The notes: a model not told the origin generated them from the sequence alone. Positions 1 to 6,887 are shown, counted from the first letter of the stretch. The stretch is 8,552 nucleotides of DNA from Leptolyngbyaceae cyanobacterium M65_K2018_010 (GCA_015295885.1 DVEE01000056.1:1-8552), one strand, 5' to 3'. A program made the numbers and translations.

Positions 1-998
1 TGAACCCCAGGGACGCGATCGCCGTATCGCCGCCCCGTCCCCAACCTACCCCCAGCCAGGCCGTAGCCGAAACCGAAACCCCTGCCCCTGCGATTGCTAC
101 GGCTCCGCCGGGGGGCTTTGGGGCGTCAACTCCGCCATCCCCAAGTCCTAGGGTGATCGGGGCAGCCCCCATTGCCCAGCCACCACCGGCCAACGCGACG
201 GCCCCCTCAACCCCCGTAGCACCGCCCTTTATCGCGGTTGAACCGACCCCTGCTCCAGACAGCCGACTGGCAGTTCCCAGCCTACCCACCACCACCTCTA
301 CGGGCACCGTTGTTCCGCCCACCTTTGCCATTGAGCCAGAACCCGTACTCATGGCTGCCGAGGCATCGATTGCCTTTGGCCAACCCCTACCTGGGGCTAG
401 CAAGGCCGTTGAGGCGAGCCCACCCCCAGCCAGTGGCGATCGCAACCTTTCCCCAGATATTTTGATCGCCTCAGGGACGGTGTTAGAACTTCGCTACACC
501 GGCAGCCAGCCCCTCACCCTAGATCCCAATACCCGGCTGAATGAAGTGCTCATCCTCGAAACGGAAATCCGAGATCCCATTACCAATGGGGTTTTAGCTC
601 CAGCCGGTAGCCAACTCATCGGTCAGTTTGACAACCATGCCCAAAACCAGCAGTGGGTCAGCCAAATGTTGATTGTGCCTACCGGGCAACGAGTTCCCTT
701 TGCCAGCACCTCGGAGTACCTAGTCGGCAGCCCCCAGGTTAGTGGCAGCCGTCTGGCTCTAGGCACCGGCATTGGGGCCCTGGCCCTCACCCTACTGACC
801 GGATTTAGTGGCGTTGGTTTGTTGGGAGGAGCCTTCCTGGGAGCGACTACGGTGGTTGGTACCTCTCCCCAGGTGGTGGTGATTCAGCCCAACCAAATTA
901 TTTACGCCCAGGTGACCCAGGACATTCCCCGATCCATGCCCATCGCCGCTGCTCCCCTAGCGGTGGCTGAGTGGGGCACCACCCCCAGCACCTGGTAG
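1..998 (+). CDS. TrbI/VirB10-like protein, 5' end outside window
   Basis: The reading frame (codons starting at base 3) is open to the left edge, so the GTG at 153 is probably internal and at least 331 residues are present. Roughly the first 140 visible residues are Pro/Ala/Thr-rich low complexity, as in the extended linker of VirB10/TrbI proteins. A compact domain follows, with segments such as GTVLELRY, VLAPAGSQLIGQF and RVPFASTSEYL. These resemble the beta-barrel domain of TrbI/VirB10 ('G-T-v-i ... v-l-i-P-a-G-S-q-l-i-G'). A Gly/Leu-rich hydrophobic stretch comes next, and then a VVVIQPNQIIYAQV strand near the C-terminus. VirB10 proteins span the envelope in type IV secretion systems, but no other T4SS gene is visible here, and the role of such orphan cyanobacterial homologues is not known to me. 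The gene ends in TAG, converging on the symporter gene. The family call is moderate; a generic envelope protein with a Pro-rich linker is the alternative. Confidence 0.6.
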   Translation, partial: NPRDAIAVSPPRPQPTPSQAVAETETPAPAIATAPPGGFGASTPPSPSPRVIGAAPIAQPPPANATAPSTPVAPPFIAVEPTPAPDSRLAVPSLPTTTSTGTVVPPTFAIEPEPVLMAAEASIAFGQPLPGASKAVEASPPPASGDRNLSPDILIASGTVLELRYTGSQPLTLDPNTRLNEVLILETEIRDPITNGVLAPAGSQLIGQFDNHAQNQQWVSQMLIVPTGQRVPFASTSEYLVGSPQVSGSRLALGTGIGALALTLLTGFSGVGLLGGAFLGATTVVGTSPQVVVIQPNQIIYAQVTQDIPRSMPIAAAPLAVAEWGTTPSTW

Positions 999-1007
999 GC
1001 CCCCTTT

Positions 1008-1033
1008 GGCCGCTTCCATTGGGCCGCTTCCAT
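1008..1033. repeat. Tandem 12-bp duplication between convergent genes
   Basis: GGCCGCTTCCAT occurs at 1008-1019 and again at 1022-1033, 14 bp apart, within the 47 bp separating two convergent stop codons. It looks like a small local duplication. No clear hairpin plus T-tract terminator is seen in this gap. Confidence 0.6.
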
Positions 1034-1045
1034 GGGAACCGCCCT

Positions 1046-2503
1046 TCAATAGTCCATACGTCCAGGCGGCAGGTCTTCCTCCACCAAGGCTGGGGCAAAG
1101 GTCTGCACTGGAGACAAACTGGGCCAGGCCACGCCGTCGATTTCAACCCCAGGAAACTCGCTCGGGTCAAAAACAGGTGTCGCCACACCGGCCTTGAGCT
1201 GCTGGTCGTAGTTGCGCATTACAACTAGCCCGACCTTAAATAGCATCACCACCGCAAATAGGTTGACCAGAGCCAAGAGGCCCATCGTCACATCAGCAAA
1301 GCCAAAAACGGTACTCAGGTCCTGGGCGGCCCCCCAAACCACCAGGGCTAGGGTCATAACCCGAAAGATCAAAAATAACCAGCGATCGCCCTCACTAAAG
1401 AAATTGAGGCTGTTTTCCCCTAGGTAGTAGTTGTAAAGAATCGACGTGAAGGCAAACATCAGCAGGGCAATGGTGACAAAAACCCGCCCCCACTCGCCCA
1501 CATGGTCTGCCATGGCCGCCTGAGTGAGGGTAACCCCGCCCAGATCGCTCCCAGGGGCATAGACCGGAGAGAGCAAAATCAATGCCGCCGTGCAAGAGCA
1601 GAGGATAATCGTGTCAATAAAGACACTAAAAGCCTGCACAATCCCCTGATTGACCGGATGGGGTACGTAGGCCACCGCCGCCACATTGGGGGCACTGCCA
1701 AGACCCGCTTCGTTAGAAAAGAGCCCTCGCTTAACCCCAAACATCAATGCCGCACCAAACCCTCCGGCCAGGGCCGCATTGAGCCCAAAGGCACTACTAA
1801 AAATTAACCCCAACACCTGCGGCACTCGATCCAAATTGGTGAGGATAACAAACAGGGCCATGGCGAAATAGCCCACTGCCATGATCGGCACGATAAATTC
1901 GCTCACCTCAGCAATGCGCTTAACACCGCCAAAAATGATCAGGCCGAGCACCACCAGCAGCACCACCCCTGTTACTGAGGTGGGAATCCCAAAAGTATCT
2001 TGCACCGAGGTTGCCACGGTGTAACTCTGCAGGGCATTGAACCCAAACCCGAAGGTGATCAGCAGAAGGGCCGAAAACACCAGGGCCAGAGCCCGATTTC
2101 CCAGCCCGCGATCGATGTAGTAGGCAGGGCCGCCGCGAAAGGTGCCATCGGGCTCAGCAACCTTATACACCTGGGCCAGGGTGCATTCAAAAAAGCTGGT
2201 CGACATACCCACCAGCCCAATCACCCACATCCAAAAGACCGCTCCTGGCCCACCTAGGGTAATTGCCACGGCCACCCCCGCGATATTGCCAGCCCCGACC
2301 CGACCTGCCACGCTGAGCACTAGGGCTTGGAAAGAACTTAAATGGCCCTCTTCTCGGTGGGTGACCTGGCCTAGGATGGCAAACATCCGCAAGAAGTAGC
2401 GGAACTGAACAAATCGGGACGCGAGGGTGAACACCAACCCCACGGCGATCAGGGCGAAGATAAGCACCTTACCCCACAGCAAATCATTCAGGAAATTTAA
2501 CAA
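1046..2503 (-). CDS. AGCS-family sodium:alanine/glycine symporter
   Basis: An inner-membrane secondary transporter expected to import alanine or glycine with Na+ (AGCS, the alanine/glycine:cation symporter family). Numbered from the longer TTG at 2524 (492 aa), it shows the family signatures: GAGNIAGV at 77-84, GGPGAVFWMW at 91-100, GGPAYYIDRGLG at 131-142 and FSNEAGLGSAP at 269-279. About ten to eleven hydrophobic segments and a soluble tail complete a normal length. There is no ATG before residue 47, which would remove the first membrane helix, so a TTG start is needed. I prefer the TTG at 2503 (485 aa) because GGGAG lies 7 nt upstream of it; the TTG at 2524 has no visible Shine-Dalgarno sequence. 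The next minus-strand gene upstream is about 690 bp away, so it is probably transcribed on its own. Substrate choice among Ala, Gly and related amino acids cannot be read from the sequence. Confidence 0.93.
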   Translation of the reverse strand: MLNFLNDLLWGKVLIFALIAVGLVFTLASRFVQFRYFLRMFAILGQVTHREEGHLSSFQALVLSVAGRVGAGNIAGVAVAITLGGPGAVFWMWVIGLVGMSTSFFECTLAQVYKVAEPDGTFRGGPAYYIDRGLGNRALALVFSALLLITFGFGFNALQSYTVATSVQDTFGIPTSVTGVVLLVVLGLIIFGGVKRIAEVSEFIVPIMAVGYFAMALFVILTNLDRVPQVLGLIFSSAFGLNAALAGGFGAALMFGVKRGLFSNEAGLGSAPNVAAVAYVPHPVNQGIVQAFSVFIDTIILCSCTAALILLSPVYAPGSDLGGVTLTQAAMADHVGEWGRVFVTIALLMFAFTSILYNYYLGENSLNFFSEGDRWLFLIFRVMTLALVVWGAAQDLSTVFGFADVTMGLLALVNLFAVVMLFKVGLVVMRNYDQQLKAGVATPVFDPSEFPGVEIDGVAWPSLSPVQTFAPALVEEDLPPGRMDY

Positions 2504-2535
2504 GTCTTTGCTCCCAAATTGCAAACTACCGTCAT
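2497..2535 (-). promoter_or_regulatory. Possible upstream mini-ORF overlapping symporter start
   Basis: An ATG at 2535-2533 opens a 12-codon frame (MTVVCNLGAKTC, stop TAA at 2499-2497) that is out of frame with the symporter and overlaps its preferred TTG start at 2503. This arrangement could couple translation of the weak TTG start to reading of the leader peptide. It has no strong ribosome binding site and could be chance. Confidence 0.2.
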
Positions 2536-3193
2536 AGTTAAAAATTCACCTGGCGACCGGACGATTCATAAAGCTTTTCGCCCCTGCCGTGCTACTAATG
2601 CGCCTACTGAGCCACCTTTTGATTGAACGGACCCGACATTGCTTCCAAATTCTCTCAGCTATGGCAGACAAGAAAACCCTCTGGAATCAAAGGGTTGAAT
2701 GCTATCGACAAAACCTGAATAACTCTACATCTATGCTCAAGTGTCGAGCCACAAAGCACCACCGTATCCCCCCAATCCGTAGAGTCACTGTTGAACCGCG
2801 ATAGAACCCAAACCCCAGTATGGGTCTAATTTTCAGGACTCCCGCAAGGCTCGGCCAAGACCACTTGCAAAACATAGTGAATCTACAAGTCTACTTGCCA
2901 GCCATCTCTGTCTGGAGCCGGTATGACAGGCTGAAAGCTGAAAGCCAACTTCAACTTTATTGTTCAGCAGTTTTAACCCGTCAATCACAGCTCGTAACTA
3001 TACCAGAACCATTTTTCTTGTCTCACGAGTTCATGGTTTTGGCTGTATTTTTCAATACCCTTTTATTAGGGGCTAATCGTAATTTTCTTTGGAGTTTCTT
3101 GCTGAACTTTTTCTACCACCCCAGGTCTGCGGGGGCAGTGGGGGCATGCGGCCAGAAACTAAGCCATGCCCTAGGGACGCAAGCTGTAGGCGG
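2525..3193. other. Intergenic stretch with no recognisable gene
   Basis: About 670 bases between the symporter start and the ureohydrolase stop. They look more AT-rich than their surroundings, especially 3001-3120. The open frames here (plus strand 2589-2804 and 2820-3317) give proteins with no recognisable motifs, and the second runs into the antisense of the ureohydrolase gene. I see no tRNA, tmRNA, RNase P RNA or transposase. On the minus strand, 3158-3066 is free of stops and encodes a 30-residue stretch containing CPHC followed by a Lys/Thr-rich end before TAA; it might be a gene relic but matches no family I can name. The part next to the symporter should hold its promoter and leader. 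Confidence 0.5.
2675..2696 (-). terminator. Hairpin with short T-rich tail in symporter leader
   Basis: Read on the minus strand, AACCCT and AGGGTT form a perfect 6-bp stem around a 10-nt loop, followed by TTCTTG. It could be a weak intrinsic terminator for transcripts from the upstream polyamine genes, or an attenuator for the symporter, about 170 nt before its start. The tail is short and interrupted, so support is limited. Confidence 0.3.
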
Positions 3194-4216
3194 TTATAGT
3201 CCCATCAAGCAACACAGCTTATACACAGCCCTGGCCCCCACATTGCCGTCCCACTCACCGTTGCCTACCTCAGAAAGGTCAAAGCCAATAATTTGCCGAC
3301 CACTGCGAACCACTTGACGCAGCAGGCAAAATACTTCTTCCAGTTCCAGGCCACCGGGGACTGGGGTGCCGGTATGAGGACAAAGCTTGGGGTCGAGGCC
3401 ATCCACATCAAAGCTAACGTAAACTTTTTCGGGCAGTTCAGCGACGATCGCCTCACACTGCCGCAGCCAGGTCATGCCTCGATAGCGATTTTCCTTCAGC
3501 ACGGCATCATAGTGGGTGATGATGCGTCCCCCCGCATGGTCAATCACCTCTACTTCCTGGTGGCAAAGGTCACGGATACCCACCTGTACCAACCTGGTGA
3601 TTTGGGGCAGGCCAAGGGCATTGTGCATAATTGACGCGTGGGAATAGCGAAAACCCTGGTAGGCCAACCTGAGGTCAGCATGGGCATCGATGTGGAGAAT
3701 GCCAAATTCTGGATGGCGCTCGGCCAGGGCCTGTAAATACCCCAGGGGAACGCTGTGGTCGCCACCAATGACCCCCACCCGCTTGCCCTGGTCCAGCACT
3801 TTGCCAGCCTGGGCATAGAGCCACCCAGTCATCTGCTCGCAGGCATGATTAACCTGGTCAAGGTCGTCCTGCAAAAGCGGTTGACTGGCGATTAAAATGC
3901 CTTCTTCTGTAGCCTGAATCACCCGTTGGGCCGACTCTCGCATCTGTTGGTTCAAGGTCATCAAAGGCTGGGGAATCGGCGGCATAAAAATACCCTGCCG
4001 CCAACCCTGGGGATTGTCTAGATCGTACAAGTCGAGTTGGGGAGAGGCGTCTAGCACCCGCCTGGGGCCCTGGGCTGTGCCCGTATGGTAAGACACCGTC
4101 ACTTCCCAGGGCAGGCCAAACAGAATGATATGGGCGGTGTCGTAGGTGCAGGGCAAACCGAAAATATTGCCGTTGTTGAGGCCAACCCCACTGGGGTCAA
4201 AGCTATGGACAAGCAT
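3194..4216 (-). CDS. speB: Ureohydrolase (agmatinase/arginase family)
   Basis: A 340-residue binuclear-metal ureohydrolase. All main metal-ligand motifs are present: GGDHS at 151-155 (His154), HIDAHAD at 175-181 (Asp177, His179, Asp181) and SFDVDGLDP at 268-276 (Asp270, Asp272). The late segment GFDLSEVGNG (311-320) holds the conserved Glu316. In the agmatinase role it would cleave agmatine to putrescine and urea in the cytoplasm. It lies 147 bp downstream of and in the same direction as the speHE fusion, which uses putrescine, and this favours agmatinase. The ATG at 4216 is preceded by only a loose AGGGG about 11 nt away. The family is broad (agmatinase, arginase, guanidinobutyrase, formimidoylglutamase), and the cyanobacterial guanidine hydrolase GdmH of Synechocystis was long annotated as an agmatinase. 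The family is secure; the substrate, and so the symbol, is an inference from context. Confidence 0.85.
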   Translation of the reverse strand: MLVHSFDPSGVGLNNGNIFGLPCTYDTAHIILFGLPWEVTVSYHTGTAQGPRRVLDASPQLDLYDLDNPQGWRQGIFMPPIPQPLMTLNQQMRESAQRVIQATEEGILIASQPLLQDDLDQVNHACEQMTGWLYAQAGKVLDQGKRVGVIGGDHSVPLGYLQALAERHPEFGILHIDAHADLRLAYQGFRYSHASIMHNALGLPQITRLVQVGIRDLCHQEVEVIDHAGGRIITHYDAVLKENRYRGMTWLRQCEAIVAELPEKVYVSFDVDGLDPKLCPHTGTPVPGGLELEEVFCLLRQVVRSGRQIIGFDLSEVGNGEWDGNVGARAVYKLCCLMGL

Positions 4217-4363
4217 GGTCGTCGAAACCCCTGAGATCCCTGATTGGCATACCCCTAGGGCCGACCTCTGGCCCCTGCCAAACGGCCCTGGCCAGACGAT
4301 CGGTTGGCGGTATGCTGATCCTACCCCAACTGACCAGGGCAGACCTAACCCGGCGGGTTGCCC

Positions 4364-5647
4364 CTACTCCTTCAGCATAGTCTGCACAAAGGTGGGCAGG
4401 GCAAAGGCCGCCTGGTGAATACCAACGTTGTAGTACTGTAGCCCGTGCTGGCTGGCAAAGACCTCTGAACGCTGGGCGTCTAACCCCTGTAGAGGGTGGG
4501 CGGCCCCTTTAGTGGCGTAGTTAAAGCTCCACATACCGGTGGGATAGGTGGGGATATAGGCCAGGTAGCAGAACACGTTGTCCTGGCCAAAGATGCCCTG
4601 CAAACAATGGTGAATATCGACAAAGGCGGCTTGGTTAAACCGGGGCGATTCACTCTGGGCGGTGATGGCACCACCGGGTTTGAGGCAGCGATAGACTTGC
4701 TGATAAAACTCCGTGCTGAACAACCCCTCGGAGGGCCCTACCGGGTCCGAAGAGTCGATCACAATCAGGTCGTAGCTGGCCTCTGGGGCCTTAGCTACGA
4801 AGGCAATTCCATCCTCAATCCGCAGGTCCAGCTTGGGGTCATCTAGGGCACCGGATAGGGAAGGTAAGTATTCCTTTGAGGCCCGCACCACCGCTTCATC
4901 AATTTCTACCATGGTCACCCGATCCACCTGGGGATGGCGGAGAATTTCCCGCACGCTGCCGCCGTCTCCACCGCCGATTACCAGCACCTCCTTGAAGGTG
5001 GGGTTGAGCAGCATGGGGACGTGGATGATCATTTCGTGGTAAGCGTTTTCGTCCTTTTCGCTGCACATCACCATGCTGTCGATGGTGAGCATTTTGCCGT
5101 AGGCAAAGGTGTCAAAAATTTCGACGGTTTGGTAGGGCGATTTTTCGTAAAAAACGCGATCGCCCCTGTGCCGAATTGACAGAGCAATGTTCTCGTTTTT
5201 GTCGGTAAACCAAACGCTGCGGCTTTGCTTGGGGGTCACTAGCTTCTGGGTGGCTTCGTCCCTTAACTCGCCCAGATCAACATCAATCCGCTCCAACAGT
5301 TCCAACTGACCCCGGTTCATTTCCAGGGCCGAGCCATAATCGGCCTGAAAGGCCGCCTTCAGCTTATCGAAGGAAATCCAGGGATTCACCGTATGGCCGC
5401 AGGTGAACAGATCTACAGCGGCATAGCGATACTCGGGCCAGGTATGGATGGCCAGGTGACTTTCTTGAATAACGACGACCCCCGACACCCCAAAGGGCGA
5501 AAAGTGGTGGAAGACCGAGCTAATCACTGTCGCCCCCGCATCCTTGGCGGCCCCCACCATACTCGACTCAATCAGTGGCACATCGTTCAAGATCTCCGCC
5601 GAACACCCAAAGAACTCCACCAAAATATGTCGTCCCAGTGAATTCAT
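4364..5647 (-). CDS. AdoMet decarboxylase-spermidine synthase fusion
   Basis: A 427-residue fusion of bacterial-type S-adenosylmethionine decarboxylase (SpeD/SpeH, residues 1 to about 120) and spermidine synthase (SpeE, about 145-427). The first half makes decarboxylated AdoMet and the second moves its aminopropyl group to putrescine, giving spermidine. In the decarboxylase, Glu62-Ser63 is the self-cleavage site that makes the pyruvoyl group, with Ser55, His68 and Cys83 as partners; this is the same numbering as the Thermotoga maritima enzyme. The synthase has GGGDGG at 225-230, VEID at 247-250, EDG at 278-280 and IDSSDP at 297-302 (catalytic Asp298, Asp301). The frame extends 16 codons further to an ATG at 5695, but that ATG lies inside a -10 element, whereas the ATG at 5647 has AAAGGAG 10 nt upstream. 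Fusions of these two enzymes are known in some bacteria. The ureohydrolase follows in the same direction, so co-transcription is likely. Confidence 0.95.
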   Translation of the reverse strand: MNSLGRHILVEFFGCSAEILNDVPLIESSMVGAAKDAGATVISSVFHHFSPFGVSGVVVIQESHLAIHTWPEYRYAAVDLFTCGHTVNPWISFDKLKAAFQADYGSALEMNRGQLELLERIDVDLGELRDEATQKLVTPKQSRSVWFTDKNENIALSIRHRGDRVFYEKSPYQTVEIFDTFAYGKMLTIDSMVMCSEKDENAYHEMIIHVPMLLNPTFKEVLVIGGGDGGSVREILRHPQVDRVTMVEIDEAVVRASKEYLPSLSGALDDPKLDLRIEDGIAFVAKAPEASYDLIVIDSSDPVGPSEGLFSTEFYQQVYRCLKPGGAITAQSESPRFNQAAFVDIHHCLQGIFGQDNVFCYLAYIPTYPTGMWSFNYATKGAAHPLQGLDAQRSEVFASQHGLQYYNVGIHQAAFALPTFVQTMLKE

Positions 5648-5657
5648 GCCCCCGGTA

Positions 5658-5664
5658 CTCCTTT
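5658..5664 (-). promoter_or_regulatory. Shine-Dalgarno site setting the speHE start
   Basis: AAAGGAG on the minus strand, 10 nt before the ATG at 5647. It is the best ribosome binding site of the minus-strand genes here and argues against the longer reading frame that starts at 5695. Confidence 0.75.
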
Positions 5665-5690
5665 CAGCGAATCGGCACAAAAAGCTCTTG

Positions 5691-5699
5691 ATCATATCA
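5691..5699 (-). promoter_or_regulatory. Extended -10 promoter element for speHE
   Basis: The minus strand reads TGA-TATGAT, a good extended -10 (TGn plus five of six TATAAT bases). There is no clear -35, which extended -10 promoters can tolerate. Transcription would begin near 5684, giving a leader of roughly 37 nt that contains the Shine-Dalgarno site. It lies in the 117-bp gap downstream of the phosphatase gene, so speHE probably has its own promoter. Confidence 0.5.
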
Positions 5700-5764
5700 C
5701 GATCCCAGAGTCGGTCCGGGGGTTGCCAGGCTAGACGGAGATCACCTGACAGCCACCCAATCCC

Positions 5765-6544
5765 TTAAACTAAAACCAACTCCTCAGTAGCGGCGCCGCC
5801 CCCTGCTTCCGCCCCAGATTGGGAAGATGCTTCCGTGACAGCGCTAGGGGCACTGGCGGTCTTACGGTAAAAGTCTCGGATATTGGACTGCTTCAAGTCC
5901 CTGTGTTGGTTAGCTTGCCAAATGCCGCCACTATAAACCTCCAGGCACGTTAACCAATGCCCTTCACAGGCAGCGGTATCCAAACAGATGGCATGGCCCA
6001 GGTTAACGGGTTGACCGTTGCGCTGGGGAGTGTGACCACACACCATAATTTTGCCTGATTGGTGGGGTTGGGGCTGGTCAAACTTTTCCCAAAACAGGGC
6101 GGTATCAGGTTGGGCGGTGAGGGGTTGGTCGGCCTTTAAGTTGGCGTGAACAAAGATATGGTTCTCCGTGGCAAGCCAGTTTAGACAGTGGTCTTGCACA
6201 AACCGCCAGTGACCTTCTGGGATGCAGGCTAAACTGCCGGTTTGGGTGGGTTCAGCGTAGGAAGCCAAGGTCTGTTGATCGACCAGGACATCCGCAGGAG
6301 TTTGGGTTTGCCCTTGCTTGGCTGCGGCTAGCAGTTTGAGTTCATGGTTACCCAGCAGGGGAACTAAAACCCCGTGGTCAAACAACTGAATCAACCGGTC
6401 TATCACGGCTTTACTCTCAGGCCCTTTGTTGATGTAATCCCCCAGGCCCACAATGCGATCGCCAGTGCGCAGGGAAATAGCCGCCAAAATAGTGTCTAAG
6501 GCCGTTGCACAACCATGAATATCCCCGATGGCAAAGAGCCGCAT
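5765..6544 (-). CDS. PPP-family metallophosphatase, atypical motif II
   Basis: A 259-residue calcineurin-like phosphatase of the bacterial serine/threonine phosphatase (PPP/PrpA-like) type. Motifs in order: GDIHG at 7-11, GDYINKG at 35-41, GNHE at 65-68, FVHAN at 131-135 and CGHT at 169-172. The metal ligands Asp8, His10, Asp36, Asn66, His133 and His171 are present. Motif II is normally GDxxDRG; here the second Asp is Asn39 and Arg is Lys40. The second Asp (Asp95 in PP1) pairs with the catalytic His (His67 here), so turnover or substrate may differ. A Gly/Ala/Glu-rich tail of about 30 residues ends the protein. The ATG at 6544 has GAGG 8 nt upstream. Substrates may be phosphoproteins or small molecules such as dinucleoside polyphosphates; the sequence does not decide. 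It precedes speHE by 117 bp in the same direction, with no obvious functional tie. Confidence 0.85.
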   Translation of the reverse strand: MRLFAIGDIHGCATALDTILAAISLRTGDRIVGLGDYINKGPESKAVIDRLIQLFDHGVLVPLLGNHELKLLAAAKQGQTQTPADVLVDQQTLASYAEPTQTGSLACIPEGHWRFVQDHCLNWLATENHIFVHANLKADQPLTAQPDTALFWEKFDQPQPHQSGKIMVCGHTPQRNGQPVNLGHAICLDTAACEGHWLTCLEVYSGGIWQANQHRDLKQSNIRDFYRKTASAPSAVTEASSQSGAEAGGGAATEELVLV

Positions 6545-6567
6545 TGCCCTAGCCTCAATGTATTCGC

Positions 6568-6585
6568 TCCTATCTCTAGGATAGA
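6568..6585. repeat. Short overlapping inverted repeats upstream of phosphatase gene
   Basis: TCCTA-TCTC-TAGGA (6568-6581) and CTATC-TCTAG-GATAG (6570-6584) are two perfect 5-bp inverted repeats sharing the same bases, 24 bp before the phosphatase start. It could be an operator or a small leader hairpin; at this size chance is possible. Confidence 0.25.
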
Positions 6586-6714
6586 CCAGTGCCGCTGGCC
6601 GAAGGTTATTAGCAGGTTAATGCCTAGCCAGGCGACCCGACCCTATCGCCCAAATACCCGAAATATTTTTTGCGCTCAACGACCATTCCCAATCTGATCA
6701 GTTGGCGAACAAAA

Positions 6715-6755
6715 GCTAAACCAATTTTAATCAAAAATTAAATCTCTCTTAACCT
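6715..6755 (+). promoter_or_regulatory. Pho box (SphR/PhoB-type operator) for the pst operon
   Basis: TTAA cores start at 6727, 6738 and 6749, exactly 11 bp apart, inside 8-mers TTTAATCA, ATTAAATC and CTTAACCT. A weaker fourth core, CTAA, sits in register at 6716. The cyanobacterial Pho box is a set of direct repeats of PyTTAAPyPy(T/A) with 3-bp spacers, so the 11-bp period is the expected one, and the last repeat fits the consensus fully. The orientation points to pstS. SphR, the response regulator of phosphate starvation, is the likely binder. The box is about 330 bp from the pstS start codon, implying a long leader, and lies about 170 bp upstream of the divergent phosphatase gene. Confidence 0.75.
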
Positions 6756-6785
6756 TTCGATCGCGATTTGGGACGATGAGTTCTC

Positions 6786-6791
6786 GATAAT
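6786..6791 (+). promoter_or_regulatory. Candidate -10 element for the pstS promoter
   Basis: GATAAT, five of six consensus bases, 30 bp after the Pho box. No TTGACA-like -35 stands at the right distance, as expected for an activator-dependent promoter, although the spacing from the box is longer than in E. coli Pho promoters. If used, transcription starts near 6798 and the leader is about 290 nt. Confidence 0.35.
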
Positions 6792-6793
6792 CT

Positions 6794-6822
6794 GTTCTTT
6801 ACCTTTGAGGGTTACAAAGAAC
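6794..6822 (+). other. Hairpin at the putative start of the pstS leader
   Basis: GTTCTTT (6794-6800) and AAAGAAC (6816-6822) form a perfect 7-bp stem. ACC (6801-6803) and GGT (6810-6812) can extend it past a 3-nt bulge. A second weaker hairpin follows, with CTGG (6844-6847)/CCAG (6871-6874) enclosing ACCT (6853-6856)/AGGT (6863-6866). Confidence 0.3.
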
Positions 6823-6887
6823 TAGAACTCTGTCCTGAACGGCCTGGACTAGACCTAATTTAAGGTTATTCCAGCTGGTAGGTTTGT

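Noticed and set aside
2540..2640. Glutamine or glycine riboswitch upstream of the symporter
   Set aside because: AGCS genes are often riboswitch-controlled, and fragments such as GTTCA and AGTAGG occur on the minus strand, but the conserved cores of the glnA and glycine aptamers are not present in order.
3061..3080. Hairpin CCCT/AGGG downstream of the ureohydrolase as a terminator
   Set aside because: A 4-bp stem in AT-rich sequence with no following T-tract on the minus strand.
2820..3317. 165-codon plus-strand open frame
   Set aside because: No recognisable motif, no clear ribosome binding site, and its last 40 or so codons are antisense to the ureohydrolase gene.
4347..4359. AACCC-GGC-GGGTT hairpin just after the speHE stop as a terminator
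   Set aside because: Only 5 bp, no T-tract, and the ureohydrolase continues in the same direction; too weak to call.
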